The notes beneath the pieces are model-generated. The model searched no databases and was not told where the DNA came from. It saw only the letters and a list, made by a program, of their open reading frames with translations. Below are positions 32,654-39,854 of a DNA stretch of 64,000 nt, in pieces. The stretch covers positions 124,001-188,000 of the forward strand of contig KI911459.1 of NCBI GenBank assembly GCA_000514715.1, given 5' to 3'. A program made the position numbers and the translations under genes. Source of the stretch: Streptomyces sp. CNH099. Lineage in GTDB: Bacteria > Actinomycetota > Actinomycetes > Streptomycetales > Streptomycetaceae. Numbering within the stretch: position 1 is the first letter of the stretch; every line of letters begins with the position of its first letter.

Positions 32654-33595
32654 ATGGCTCTTGCTTCCCCGCAGAAGACGACACCGGCCCCGCCGGGCCG
32701 GTCCAGCCGCAGTGTGCAGCGGCGCCGCGTACGGCGGAACACGCTGATCGGGTGGAGCTTCATCCTGCCCAACTTCATCGGGTTCGCGCTGTTCACGCTG
32801 GTGCCGGTGGGTGCGGCCTTCGCGCTGGCGTTCCTGGAGTGGGACGCCGCCAGCTCACCGGAGTGGGTCGGCCTGGACAACTTCGAGCGCATGCTCGACG
32901 ACGAGAACTTCCAGGTCGCGCTCACCAACACCCTGTTCTACGCCGGCGGCCACATCCCGCTCACGCTCGTCGCCTCGCTGGCGCTCGCTCTCGTGCTCAA
33001 CCGGAAGATCCGCGGCGTGAAGTTCTTCCGCACGGTGGCGTTCTTCCCCTACATCACCTCGCTGGTGGCCGTCGCGGTGGTGTGGAACATGCTCTTCAAC
33101 CCCACCAGCGGGCCCGTCAACCAGGGGCTGGAAGCGCTGGGCGTCTCCAGCACACCGGGCTGGACGACCGACACCGACTGGGCGATGCCGGCCGTCATCA
33201 TCACCAGCGTCTGGCGCGACATGGGCTACTACATGGTGCTCTACCTCGCCGGCCTGCAGACCATCCCCGCCGAGTACTACGAAGCCGCCCGGGTGGACGG
33301 CGCCAACGCCTGGCAGCGCTTCTGGCACGTCACGCTGCCCGGCCTGCGCCCGACCACCTTCTTCGTCCTCGTCATGCTGACGGTCCAGAGCTTCAAGATC
33401 CTCGACCTCATCGTGGTGATGACCGACGGCGGACCGGGGCGCAGCACCCTGGTCCTCGCGCAGCTCGTCTACCGCGAGGGCATCAGGGACGGCGACTACG
33501 GCTACTCCTCGGCCATCGCGCTGGTGCTGTTCGCCATCGTCCTGACCATCACCGTCGTCCAGTTCCGGCTCAACGAACGGAGGGACGCCCGATGA
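32654..33595 (+). CDS. CUT1 ABC transporter permease (MalF-like)
   Basis: 313 residues with six transmembrane helices. The cytosolic coupling helix (EAA motif) is EAARVDGANAWQRFWHVTLPGLRP (about residues 214-237, split: EAARVDGANAW and LPGLRP). An Arg-rich N-terminus precedes the first helix (NTLIGWSFILPNFIGFALF). It forms the translocation channel with the following MalG-like subunit, whose start overlaps this stop codon by 4 bp. Confidence 0.93.
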   Translation: MALASPQKTTPAPPGRSSRSVQRRRVRRNTLIGWSFILPNFIGFALFTLVPVGAAFALAFLEWDAASSPEWVGLDNFERMLDDENFQVALTNTLFYAGGHIPLTLVASLALALVLNRKIRGVKFFRTVAFFPYITSLVAVAVVWNMLFNPTSGPVNQGLEALGVSSTPGWTTDTDWAMPAVIITSVWRDMGYYMVLYLAGLQTIPAEYYEAARVDGANAWQRFWHVTLPGLRPTTFFVLVMLTVQSFKILDLIVVMTDGGPGRSTLVLAQLVYREGIRDGDYGYSSAIALVLFAIVLTITVVQFRLNERRDAR

Positions 33596-34494
33596 CCGCT
33601 CTGCTGGGCACCACGGCGTCGCCCGGTGCCGCTCCTCCCGCCCCCGCCGCGCCGCCGCGCCGCGGCCGCTTCGCCGGCCGGGTTCTCCGCACGGCCGCCG
33701 CCTACGCCGGCCTGCTCGCCGTGGCCGCGCTGGTGCTGATCCCGTTCATCTGGATGATCTCCTCGTCGCTCAAGCGCGACAACCAGGTCCTCACCGTCCC
33801 CGTCCAGTGGATACCCGAGGAGTTCCGCTGGTCGAACTACTCGGAGATCTGGGACGAGATCCCGATGCTGCAGTACCTGAAGAACTCCGCGTACCTGTCC
33901 GTCGTGGTCACCGGTCTGCAGGTGCTCACCGGCAGCTTCGCCGCGTACGGCTTCGCCAAGATCAGGTTCCCGGGGCGCGACGCGCTCTTCCTCGGCTACA
34001 TCGCCACCATCGCGGTGCCCTGGCAGGCGTACATGGTGCCGCAGTACATCATGATGGACGACGCCGGGCTGACGAACACGTTCTGGGCGATCATCCTGAT
34101 CCAGGCGTTCAGCGCCTTCGGCGTGTTCCTGATGCGGCAGTACTACATGTCGATCCCGGACGAACTGGTGGAGGCGGCCCGCATCGACGGGCTCAGCGAA
34201 TACCGCATCTACTGGCGCATCATGCTGCCGCTGTCGAAGCCCGCGCTGGCGAGCCTGGCCCTGCTCACGTTCGTGAACACCTGGAACGACTACATGGGCC
34301 CCTTCATCTACCTCTCCAGCAACGAGCTGTGGACGGTCCAGCTCGGCCTGCGCTCCTTCATCGGCCTGTACGACGCCCGATACGCGATGATCATGACCGG
34401 CGCCGTGCTCTCCGTGCTGCCCGTCGTCGTCATCTTCCTGCTCGGCCAGCGGTACTTCATCCGCGGCATCGCCACCACCGGCCTGAAGGGGTGA
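33592..34494 (+). CDS. CUT1 ABC transporter permease (MalG-like)
   Basis: 300 residues with six transmembrane helices. The EAA coupling loop is EAARIDGLSEYRIYW...LPLSKPAL (about 195-225), and the end is RYFIRGIATTGLKG, the characteristic MalG C-terminus. A Pro/Ala-rich N-terminal stretch of about 25 residues precedes helix 1. It is translationally coupled to the MalF-like gene and followed after 5 bp by the DUF624 gene. Confidence 0.93.
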   Translation: MTALLGTTASPGAAPPAPAAPPRRGRFAGRVLRTAAAYAGLLAVAALVLIPFIWMISSSLKRDNQVLTVPVQWIPEEFRWSNYSEIWDEIPMLQYLKNSAYLSVVVTGLQVLTGSFAAYGFAKIRFPGRDALFLGYIATIAVPWQAYMVPQYIMMDDAGLTNTFWAIILIQAFSAFGVFLMRQYYMSIPDELVEAARIDGLSEYRIYWRIMLPLSKPALASLALLTFVNTWNDYMGPFIYLSSNELWTVQLGLRSFIGLYDARYAMIMTGAVLSVLPVVVIFLLGQRYFIRGIATTGLKG

Positions 34495-34499
34495 GCACC

Positions 34500-35234
34500 A
34501 TGAGCGAGTCCACCGCACGTTCCGGCACGCGCCTCAACATCTTCCGCCCGGCCGCGCAGGCCACGTACGACCGGATCTTCGGCGTCGTCTACGTCGGCCT
34601 GATGGCCAACGTCCAGTTCGCGCTGGCGACCGCGCCGCTGCTGGGCGCGCTCGCGGTCGTACGGGACCCGTTGGCGTCCTGGCCGTTCTTCGCCGTGCTC
34701 TCCTGCCTGTGCGCGCCGGCGCTGGCCGGTGTCTTCGGCTGCTTCACCGCCCTGGACGAGGACGGATCCCCGGTGGTGCTGCGCCCGTTCTGGGCCGCGT
34801 ACCGCCGCGCCGCCGGGCGCGTGCTCGCCGTCTGGGCCCTCGGCGCCGGGCTGGTCGGGGTGCTCGTCGCGGACGCCGTGGCCCTCGCCCGAACCGCCTG
34901 GGGACCGGCGCTGGTACCGCTCTTCCTGACTCTCGCGGTGCTGGTGAGCGCCACCGTGATCTCCGTCATCACGGTGCTCGCGGCCCCCCGGGCGGCGGGA
35001 GACACCCGGCTGCGCCGGCTGCTGTGGCCCTGCCTCGTCCTCACGACGCGGCGCTGGTTCCTCGCCGTCGCCAACGTGGCACTGCTGGGCCTCGCGGCCA
35101 CCGTCGTGCTGCTGCAACCGCTCGTCGGCCTGCTCGTCGCGTGCGCCCCGCTGCTCTACGTGGTGTGGGCCAACACGCGGTACGCCGTTTCGCCCCTCCA
35201 CGACGCCGACCAGCCGGAGGACTCGCACGTCTGA
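34500..35234 (+). CDS. DUF624/YesL-family membrane protein
   Basis: 244 residues with five to six transmembrane helices. The N-terminus NIFRPAAQATYDRIFGVVYVGLMANVQF (split: FRPAAQATYDRIF, VGLMANVQF) and ...GCFTALDEDGS..VLRPFWAAYRR are typical of YesL-like proteins. These genes travel with CUT1 transporters in plant-polysaccharide loci, such as yesL in the Bacillus subtilis rhamnogalacturonan region. The molecular role is not known, but a helper of the importer or a sensor is plausible. It is the last gene of the operon, with a strong hairpin starting 3 bp after its stop codon. Confidence 0.87.
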   Translation: MSESTARSGTRLNIFRPAAQATYDRIFGVVYVGLMANVQFALATAPLLGALAVVRDPLASWPFFAVLSCLCAPALAGVFGCFTALDEDGSPVVLRPFWAAYRRAAGRVLAVWALGAGLVGVLVADAVALARTAWGPALVPLFLTLAVLVSATVISVITVLAAPRAAGDTRLRRLLWPCLVLTTRRWFLAVANVALLGLAATVVLLQPLVGLLVACAPLLYVVWANTRYAVSPLHDADQPEDSHV

Positions 35235-35236
35235 CC

Positions 35237-35272
35237 CCTCCTCCGCGCGGAGCACGGGCCGCGCGGAGGAGG
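35237..35272 (+). terminator. Operon terminator hairpin
   Basis: Perfect 14-bp stem (35237-35250 and 35259-35272, arms CCTCCTCCGCGCGG and complement) with an 8-nt loop, starting 3 bp after the DUF624 stop codon. Confidence 0.85.
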
Positions 35273-35346
35273 ACGGGCCCGGCCGGCGGAACAGCCGCCG
35301 GTCGTGGATGCGTGAGGTCCGACTGCCCCCTTCACGTATCCGCCGG

Positions 35347-35379
35347 AAGCCCTCGGAGGCACAGCGCCTCCGAGGGCTT
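35347..35379. terminator. Second hairpin between convergent transcripts
   Basis: Perfect 14-bp stem (35347-35360, 35366-35379) with loop ACAGC, ending in CTTT on the plus strand and preceded by an equivalent A run on the other side. It can back up the operon terminator and end the minus-strand regulator transcript, whose stop lies at 35461. Confidence 0.8.
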
Positions 35380-35460
35380 TCAGGCGGCGCCCGCAACGGA
35401 GCCGGAACGGAGCCGGAACCGCCGAACCGCATGCGGCGCGACCCGCGGGAGCAGGCGCAC

Positions 35461-36609
35461 TCAGCGGGACGACGCGCGCACGATCAGCCGCGGCGCGATG
35501 GCGATGCGATGCGCGGGCCGCTCCGGGTCGCGATCACGGAGGCGCTCGGCCAGCAGCCTGAACGCCGCCCGGCCGACGGCCGCCTTCGGCGGGCGTACCG
35601 CGGTGAGCGGCGGGTCGCACAACTCGGCGACCTCGTCGTCGTAACTGACGCAGGCGAGGTCGCCGGGGATGTCGATACCGCGCTCCTGGCACCGTTCCAC
35701 CAGCGAGATCGCCTCGGGGTCGGAGTGCACGAGCAACGCGGTCGTCCGCGAGGCCACGCACCGGTCGATCAGATCCTCGCGCGCCTGCAACCAGCCGGGT
35801 TGCGCCTGGTCGACCGTCTCCATGTCCGGTGTGCCGTCGAGCCGCAGGTCGAGTTCCGCGCAGGCCTGCCGCCAGCCGCGCCGCACATGCGGGCCGGTGG
35901 GGCTGTCCACGGTGGTGAGGAGCCCGACGCGGCGGTGACCGAGTGAAGCCAGATGCCGGACGGCCATCGCGGCACCGAGCACGTGATCGCTGACGACGGA
36001 CTCCATGACCTCCTGGTACGGCTCCAGGGTCGCGGTGCGCTCGACCAGGACCACGGGCACCTCGCTGGCCTGCAGCCACCGCACCAGTTCTGCGCCCTCG
36101 CCGCTCGTCGTCGTCGGTGCCACCAGCAGCCCGTCCACGTTCCCCGACTCGACCAGCCAGTTCAGCTGCCGGCGCTCGTCGGCGGCCTCGTAGGTGGCCC
36201 CCCGCAGGACGATGCGTGCGCCCTCACCCGCGGCGGCCTCACGGACGCCGCGGATGATGTCGGGCCAGTAGTAGTCAAGCGACGGGACCACCATGCCGAT
36301 CGTCCTCGGCTGCACGGACCGCCGCTCGACCGGGGCCGCCGCAGCGGTCTCCGGCGCGCGGGCGCGCTCGCCGTCGACCGGCGGCCCGGCGGTGGCCGGG
36401 GCGGCACCGAGCAGCGTGGCACCGCCCCGTACCCTGCGGACGAGCCCCTGCTCGGCCAGCATGGAGATGTCACGACGGATGGTGATCACCGAGACGTCCA
36501 ACTCGGCCGCCAGGTCGTTGACGCGCACCGTGCCGCGCCGCTGCAGGAGATCGAGTACGCGGGTACGACGTTCGTCTGGCAGCGGGGCCGAAGTGCCGGA
36601 AGTCGTCAT
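35461..36609 (-). CDS. DeoR-HTH / LacI-type sensor chimeric regulator
   Basis: 382 residues from ATG 36609 (a longer frame to 36681 adds 24 atypical residues). The N-terminal DeoR-type winged helix (about 10-70) has TRVLDLLQRRGTVRVNDLAAEL and VITIRRDISMLAEQGLVRRVRGGA (each split by family motif). The C-terminal domain is a LacI/periplasmic-binding-protein sugar sensor (RTIGMVVPSLDYYWPDIIRG...VVSDHVLGAAMAVRHLASLGHRRVGLL). DeoR helix plus LacI sensor is a known but minority architecture. It probably represses the operon at 28233 through TGATCG repeats and is relieved by an oligosaccharide. Confidence 0.88.
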   Translation of the reverse strand: MTTSGTSAPLPDERRTRVLDLLQRRGTVRVNDLAAELDVSVITIRRDISMLAEQGLVRRVRGGATLLGAAPATAGPPVDGERARAPETAAAAPVERRSVQPRTIGMVVPSLDYYWPDIIRGVREAAAGEGARIVLRGATYEAADERRQLNWLVESGNVDGLLVAPTTTSGEGAELVRWLQASEVPVVLVERTATLEPYQEVMESVVSDHVLGAAMAVRHLASLGHRRVGLLTTVDSPTGPHVRRGWRQACAELDLRLDGTPDMETVDQAQPGWLQAREDLIDRCVASRTTALLVHSDPEAISLVERCQERGIDIPGDLACVSYDDEVAELCDPPLTAVRPPKAAVGRAAFRLLAERLRDRDPERPAHRIAIAPRLIVRASSR

Positions 36610-37139
36610 TCGTGCATGTCCGTCCTGATCGCAAGAGTGCCGCTGGCAGTTCCGGGGGAGGCACACTCCCCTCGTGGTCAAGCTGCTGTGCTGCCCCGCA
36701 CCGCCGTCAGCAGCGGATCATCCGACGTGAGCAGGGTGAACAGGCCGACGCACCGCCCGGGTTCCACACGGGAGCCTAGCGCGCAGCCGGCGGCCGGCCG
36801 GGCCGCCACCGTCGTACGGAGGAGGCCTGGGCCGCAGAGTCGATCACGGTTCTCCTTGCCGCTCGGTGTCGTCGGGCCGATCAGTTACGATCGTATATGA
36901 GTCGAGCAAATTCTGACGTGATAGGTCTGATCGTAATTGATCGACCGTGTCTCGGGCGCGGCAGGGTGGTCGTCGGCAGGGCCGACCGGCCGGTCGTGCC
37001 CGCCCCGGCCCAGGGCGGGCCGGTCGGCGACTCGCAGTACGTCTGGCCGCCCCCGGAGTTCCCCCACAGCACCACGGTGACGACGGACCGGTCGGAGGAG
37101 AGCGCCGGCGACCGTTCCACCGCACCGCGCCCGCGAGGG
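36610..37139. other. Regulator/fossil-glycosidase intergenic region
   Basis: About 530 bp without a functional gene. It contains the regulator's own upstream region, the duplicated TGATCG control region at 36878-36943, and sequence that once should have encoded the N-terminus of the GH5 enzyme but now has no coherent reading frame that I recognise. Confidence 0.6.
36878..36943 (+). promoter_or_regulatory. Second TGATCG-repeat control region, facing the GH5 fossil
   Basis: CGATCA (36878) -N4- CGATCG (36888) -N4- TGAGTC (36898) is followed by TGATCG-TAAT-TGATCG (36928-36943). CTGACG (36913-36918) -N17- ATTGAT (36936-36941) matches the layout of the 28121 promoter, including a shared TGACGTGA. 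Cluster-to-cluster distance is 50 bp here and 51 bp there. It points toward the decayed glycosidase and lies about 270 bp upstream of the regulator start. Confidence 0.72.
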
Positions 37140-37141
37140 CG

Positions 37142-37604
37142 TCCGGTACGTCGCACACGTCCTGGGGAGACTCCTGCGCCGGAGCCGTCGACGCCGCCAC
37201 CGACGCCGGCTTCAACGTGATCCTCTCCTACTGGGAGGACGAAGCCGCGTCCGGCGGCAGGATCACCGACATGAACGCGTTCAACGCGATGTGGGACTCC
37301 GCCGTGGACCGTTGGCAGGACGACGGCAAGGTCTTCTTCGAGCCGATGAACGAGCCCCGCGGCTACGGCGGCCGGGACTGGATCGAGGTGGCCGCCGGCT
37401 GGGGTGGCGGACCGCGGGTCGGTCCCGAAGGACCGGATCTTCATCATCGGCACCGGCTGCAACCAGGACGTCACCGGTGTCTGCGCCGACGACCGCTTCG
37501 ACGGCACGTACGCGCTGGAAGGCAGCGGCACCGACCTGTCCCTGACCCTGCGCAACGAGAGCATGGTCGACCGCCTCCACCACGCCCGGGGCCTCGGCGG
37601 CTGA
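37142..37604 (+). pseudogene. Frameshifted, truncated GH5-type glycoside hydrolase
   Basis: Remnant of a family 5 glycosidase (endoglucanase/mannanase type). One frame (37142 to about 37403) reads AATDAGFNVILSYWEDE, DMNAFNAMWDSAV and VFFEPMNEPRGYGGRDWIEVA, including the acid/base NEP motif. Sequence then continues in another frame (about 37404-37604) with VPKDRIFIIGTGCNQDVTGVC and ADDRFDGTYAL. Neither a start nor the C-terminal half with the catalytic nucleophile is recognisable. The fossil lies behind a promoter region matching that of the sugar operon, so it was probably the extracellular enzyme of that system. Confidence 0.8.
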
Positions 37605-37699
37605 ACCTCCCCACCGGCACCCCGGCCTCCGCCACGTGGCCGAGGGGGGCGACCAACGTGGTGGGGGCGGCCCGGGTGCGGGCGGTGGAACGCCGCCGG

Positions 37700-38386
37700 T
37701 CAGAGCAGCTCTTCGGCGTCCACGGGCAGCTCGGCCAGGCGCCATTCGAGCATGCCGTCGTGGAGGCGGATGGCCCGCCGGCCGCGGTCGACGAGCAGCC
37801 GGACCGCGTCGTAGGCGAGCACGCAGTACTCACCGCGGCAGTACACGACGACGTCGGCGTCCCCGGGCAGCTCACCGATGCGGTCGGCCAGCTCCTCGAC
37901 CGGTATGGAGAGGGCGCCGGGGATGTGCCCGGCCCGGTACTCCTCCACCGGGCGGACATCCAGGACCACCACGTCCCCGGCGGCGACGCGGGCGCGCAGC
38001 TCCTCGCGGGTGACCTCCTGCCCGGCGGTCGGAGGCAGATCGCCGAGGTAGGCGTTCAGGGCCGGCGGCACCGCGGCCTGGTGGTGCTCGGCGACCTTGC
38101 GCAGCAGGGCGAGCAGCCGGGCGACGTCGTCTCCGGCGAGCCGGTAGTGGACGCGTACGCCCTCGCGACGGGTGGCGACCAGCCCGGCCTGCTTGAGCGT
38201 CTGCAGATGCGCCGAGGCGGTCGTCAGGTTCAGCCCCGCGGTCTTGGCCAGGGCCTCGACGGTGCGCTCGCCCTGGGCCAGCAGATCGACCAGCTCCAGG
38301 CGCTTTCCGCTGGCCAGCGCCTTTCCGCTGGCCGCGAACGCCTCGTACAGCTCCGCCTTGGAGCGGGCCCTCGTGGTTTCCGGCAT
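37700..38386 (-). CDS. ArsR-type repressor fused to a rhodanese domain
   Basis: 228 residues. The N-terminal ArsR winged helix (about 15-95) has LASGKRLELVDLLAQGERTVEAL and NLTTASAHLQTLKQAGLV. The C-terminal rhodanese domain (about 125-225) has VVVLDVRPVEEYRAGHIPGALSIP and the loop YCRGEYCVLAYDAV, whose first Cys is the expected sulfur-accepting residue. This fusion is known from sulfur-stress regulators. Persulfidation of the rhodanese Cys would alter DNA binding. The start at 38386 has GGAGG properly spaced. It is divergent from the MBL-rhodanese gene with a palindrome over the promoters. Confidence 0.9.
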   Translation of the reverse strand: MPETTRARSKAELYEAFAASGKALASGKRLELVDLLAQGERTVEALAKTAGLNLTTASAHLQTLKQAGLVATRREGVRVHYRLAGDDVARLLALLRKVAEHHQAAVPPALNAYLGDLPPTAGQEVTREELRARVAAGDVVVLDVRPVEEYRAGHIPGALSIPVEELADRIGELPGDADVVVYCRGEYCVLAYDAVRLLVDRGRRAIRLHDGMLEWRLAELPVDAEELL

Positions 38387-38396
38387 GGCATCCTCC

Positions 38397-38414
38397 ATTA
38401 ATCCATGGAATATT
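38397..38414. promoter_or_regulatory. AT-rich palindromic operator of the sulfur module
   Basis: Dyad ATTAATCCATGGAATATT (14 of 18 positions symmetric, centre TCCATGGA), an AT-rich island in very GC-rich sequence. It lies 10 bp upstream of the ArsR-rhodanese start and 60 bp upstream of the divergent MBL gene, where it would cover both promoters. Confidence 0.68.
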
Positions 38415-38474
38415 GTAGACGGTAAGGAAGGCCGCGACCAGACGCCTCATGCACCGGACCATTGGAGGAACGCC

Positions 38475-39854
38475 ATGGGCTTCGCCGAGGAGCACCTCAT
38501 CCCGCTGGTCGACGACGGGCTGGGCAACAGTGCCTATCTCGTCGACCTGGGCGACGGCCGGGCCCTGGCCGTGGACGCCGCCCGCGACCTCCGCGCGCTG
38601 CACGCCGCCGCCGGGCGGCGCGGCCTGGCCGTGGCGTACGCGGCCGACACGCACCTGCACGCCGACTTCCTCTCCGGCGCCGTCCAGCTCGGCCACGACA
38701 CCGGCGCCACCGTGCTCGCCTCCGCCGGCGGGCGGCGGGCCTTCCCGCACACGGCGCTCGCCGACGGCGACGAGGTGGACCTGGGCGGGCTCACCCTGCG
38801 GGCGCTGGCCACGCCCGGCCACACCGACGAGCACCTGGCGTACCTCCTCCTCGACGGCGACCGCGAGCTGGGGGTGTTCACCGGCGGATCGCTGATCGTG
38901 AACTCGGCCGCCCGCACCGACCTGCTCGGCACCGACCGCACCGAGGAACTGGCCCGCGCCCAGCACCGCTCGCTGAAGCGGCTGACCGCTCTGGACGACG
39001 ACACCGCGGTGTGGCCCACCCACGGCGCCGGCTCGTTCTGCTCCGCCCCGCCCGGCGCCGAGCGCACCACCACCATCGGCGCTCAGAAGCGGGCGAACCC
39101 GCTGCTGGCCGCGCCGGACGAGGACGCCTTCGTACGACAGCTGACCGGCAGCCTGGGCAGCTACCCCGCCTACTTCGACCGCCTCACCGAGCGCAACCGC
39201 CGCGGCCCGGCCGTCCTGACCGCCGCCCCCGCCCTGCCCGCACTCGCCGCGGCGCAGGTGAAGGACCTGCTCGCCGACGGCGGTCACGTCGTCGACATCC
39301 GCCCGGCGGCCGCCTACGCGGCCGGACACGTCCCCGGCGCGATCTCCATCCCGCTGCGCGATCAGTTCGCCACCTGGCTCGGCTGGCTGCTGCCCGACGA
39401 CACCCCGCTCGCCTTCGTCGCCGACGACGGCCAGGACCCGGGCGAGGTCGTCTGGCAGGCGTACAAGATCGGCTACGAGCGACTGGCCGGACGCCTCGCC
39501 GGCGGCATGGACGCCTGGCGCGCCGCCGGATACGCGCAGGCCGCCACCGACTTCGTGAGCGCCGACCGCACCGGCCGGCGTCCGTACGTCGACGTGCGTC
39601 AGCGCGCCGAGTACGCGGCCGGTCACGTCCCCGGCGCCGTCCACGTCGAACTCGGCAGCCTCCCCTCCCATGTCGCCGACGCCCCCATCGGCGCGGTCGT
39701 GGCCTGCGGCCACGGCGAGCGCGCCATGACCGCCGCCAGCCTCCTGGAACGCGCCGGCCACACCGACGTCGCCGTCCTGGACGGCGGCCCGGCCGACTAC
39801 GCCGCCGCCCACGGCCTCCGCCTCGCCGAGGGCACGGAGGACACCGGCTCGTGA
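38475..39854 (+). CDS. Metallo-beta-lactamase fold hydrolase with two rhodanese domains
   Basis: 459 residues. The MBL domain (1-250) has the persulfide-dioxygenase/glyoxalase II-like metal motif THLHADFLSG (HxHxD) near residue 57, PGHTDEHLAY, and GGSLIVNS. The first rhodanese-like domain (about 255-355, VVDIRPAAAYAAGHVPGAISIP) lacks the active-site Cys. The second (about 375-455) has the loop VVACGHGERAM with Cys. This organisation fits persulfide dioxygenase-type enzymes that oxidise glutathione or mycothiol persulfide to sulfite. It is coupled to the MFS gene by a 4-bp overlap and has a GGAGGAA ribosome site. Confidence 0.88.
   Translation: MGFAEEHLIPLVDDGLGNSAYLVDLGDGRALAVDAARDLRALHAAAGRRGLAVAYAADTHLHADFLSGAVQLGHDTGATVLASAGGRRAFPHTALADGDEVDLGGLTLRALATPGHTDEHLAYLLLDGDRELGVFTGGSLIVNSAARTDLLGTDRTEELARAQHRSLKRLTALDDDTAVWPTHGAGSFCSAPPGAERTTTIGAQKRANPLLAAPDEDAFVRQLTGSLGSYPAYFDRLTERNRRGPAVLTAAPALPALAAAQVKDLLADGGHVVDIRPAAAYAAGHVPGAISIPLRDQFATWLGWLLPDDTPLAFVADDGQDPGEVVWQAYKIGYERLAGRLAGGMDAWRAAGYAQAATDFVSADRTGRRPYVDVRQRAEYAAGHVPGAVHVELGSLPSHVADAPIGAVVACGHGERAMTAASLLERAGHTDVAVLDGGPADYAAAHGLRLAEGTEDTGS

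Noticed and set aside
36881..37564. Minus-strand frame of about 230 codons over the GH5 fossil
   Set aside because: The plus strand carries clear GH5 motifs in two frames. The minus frame has none.
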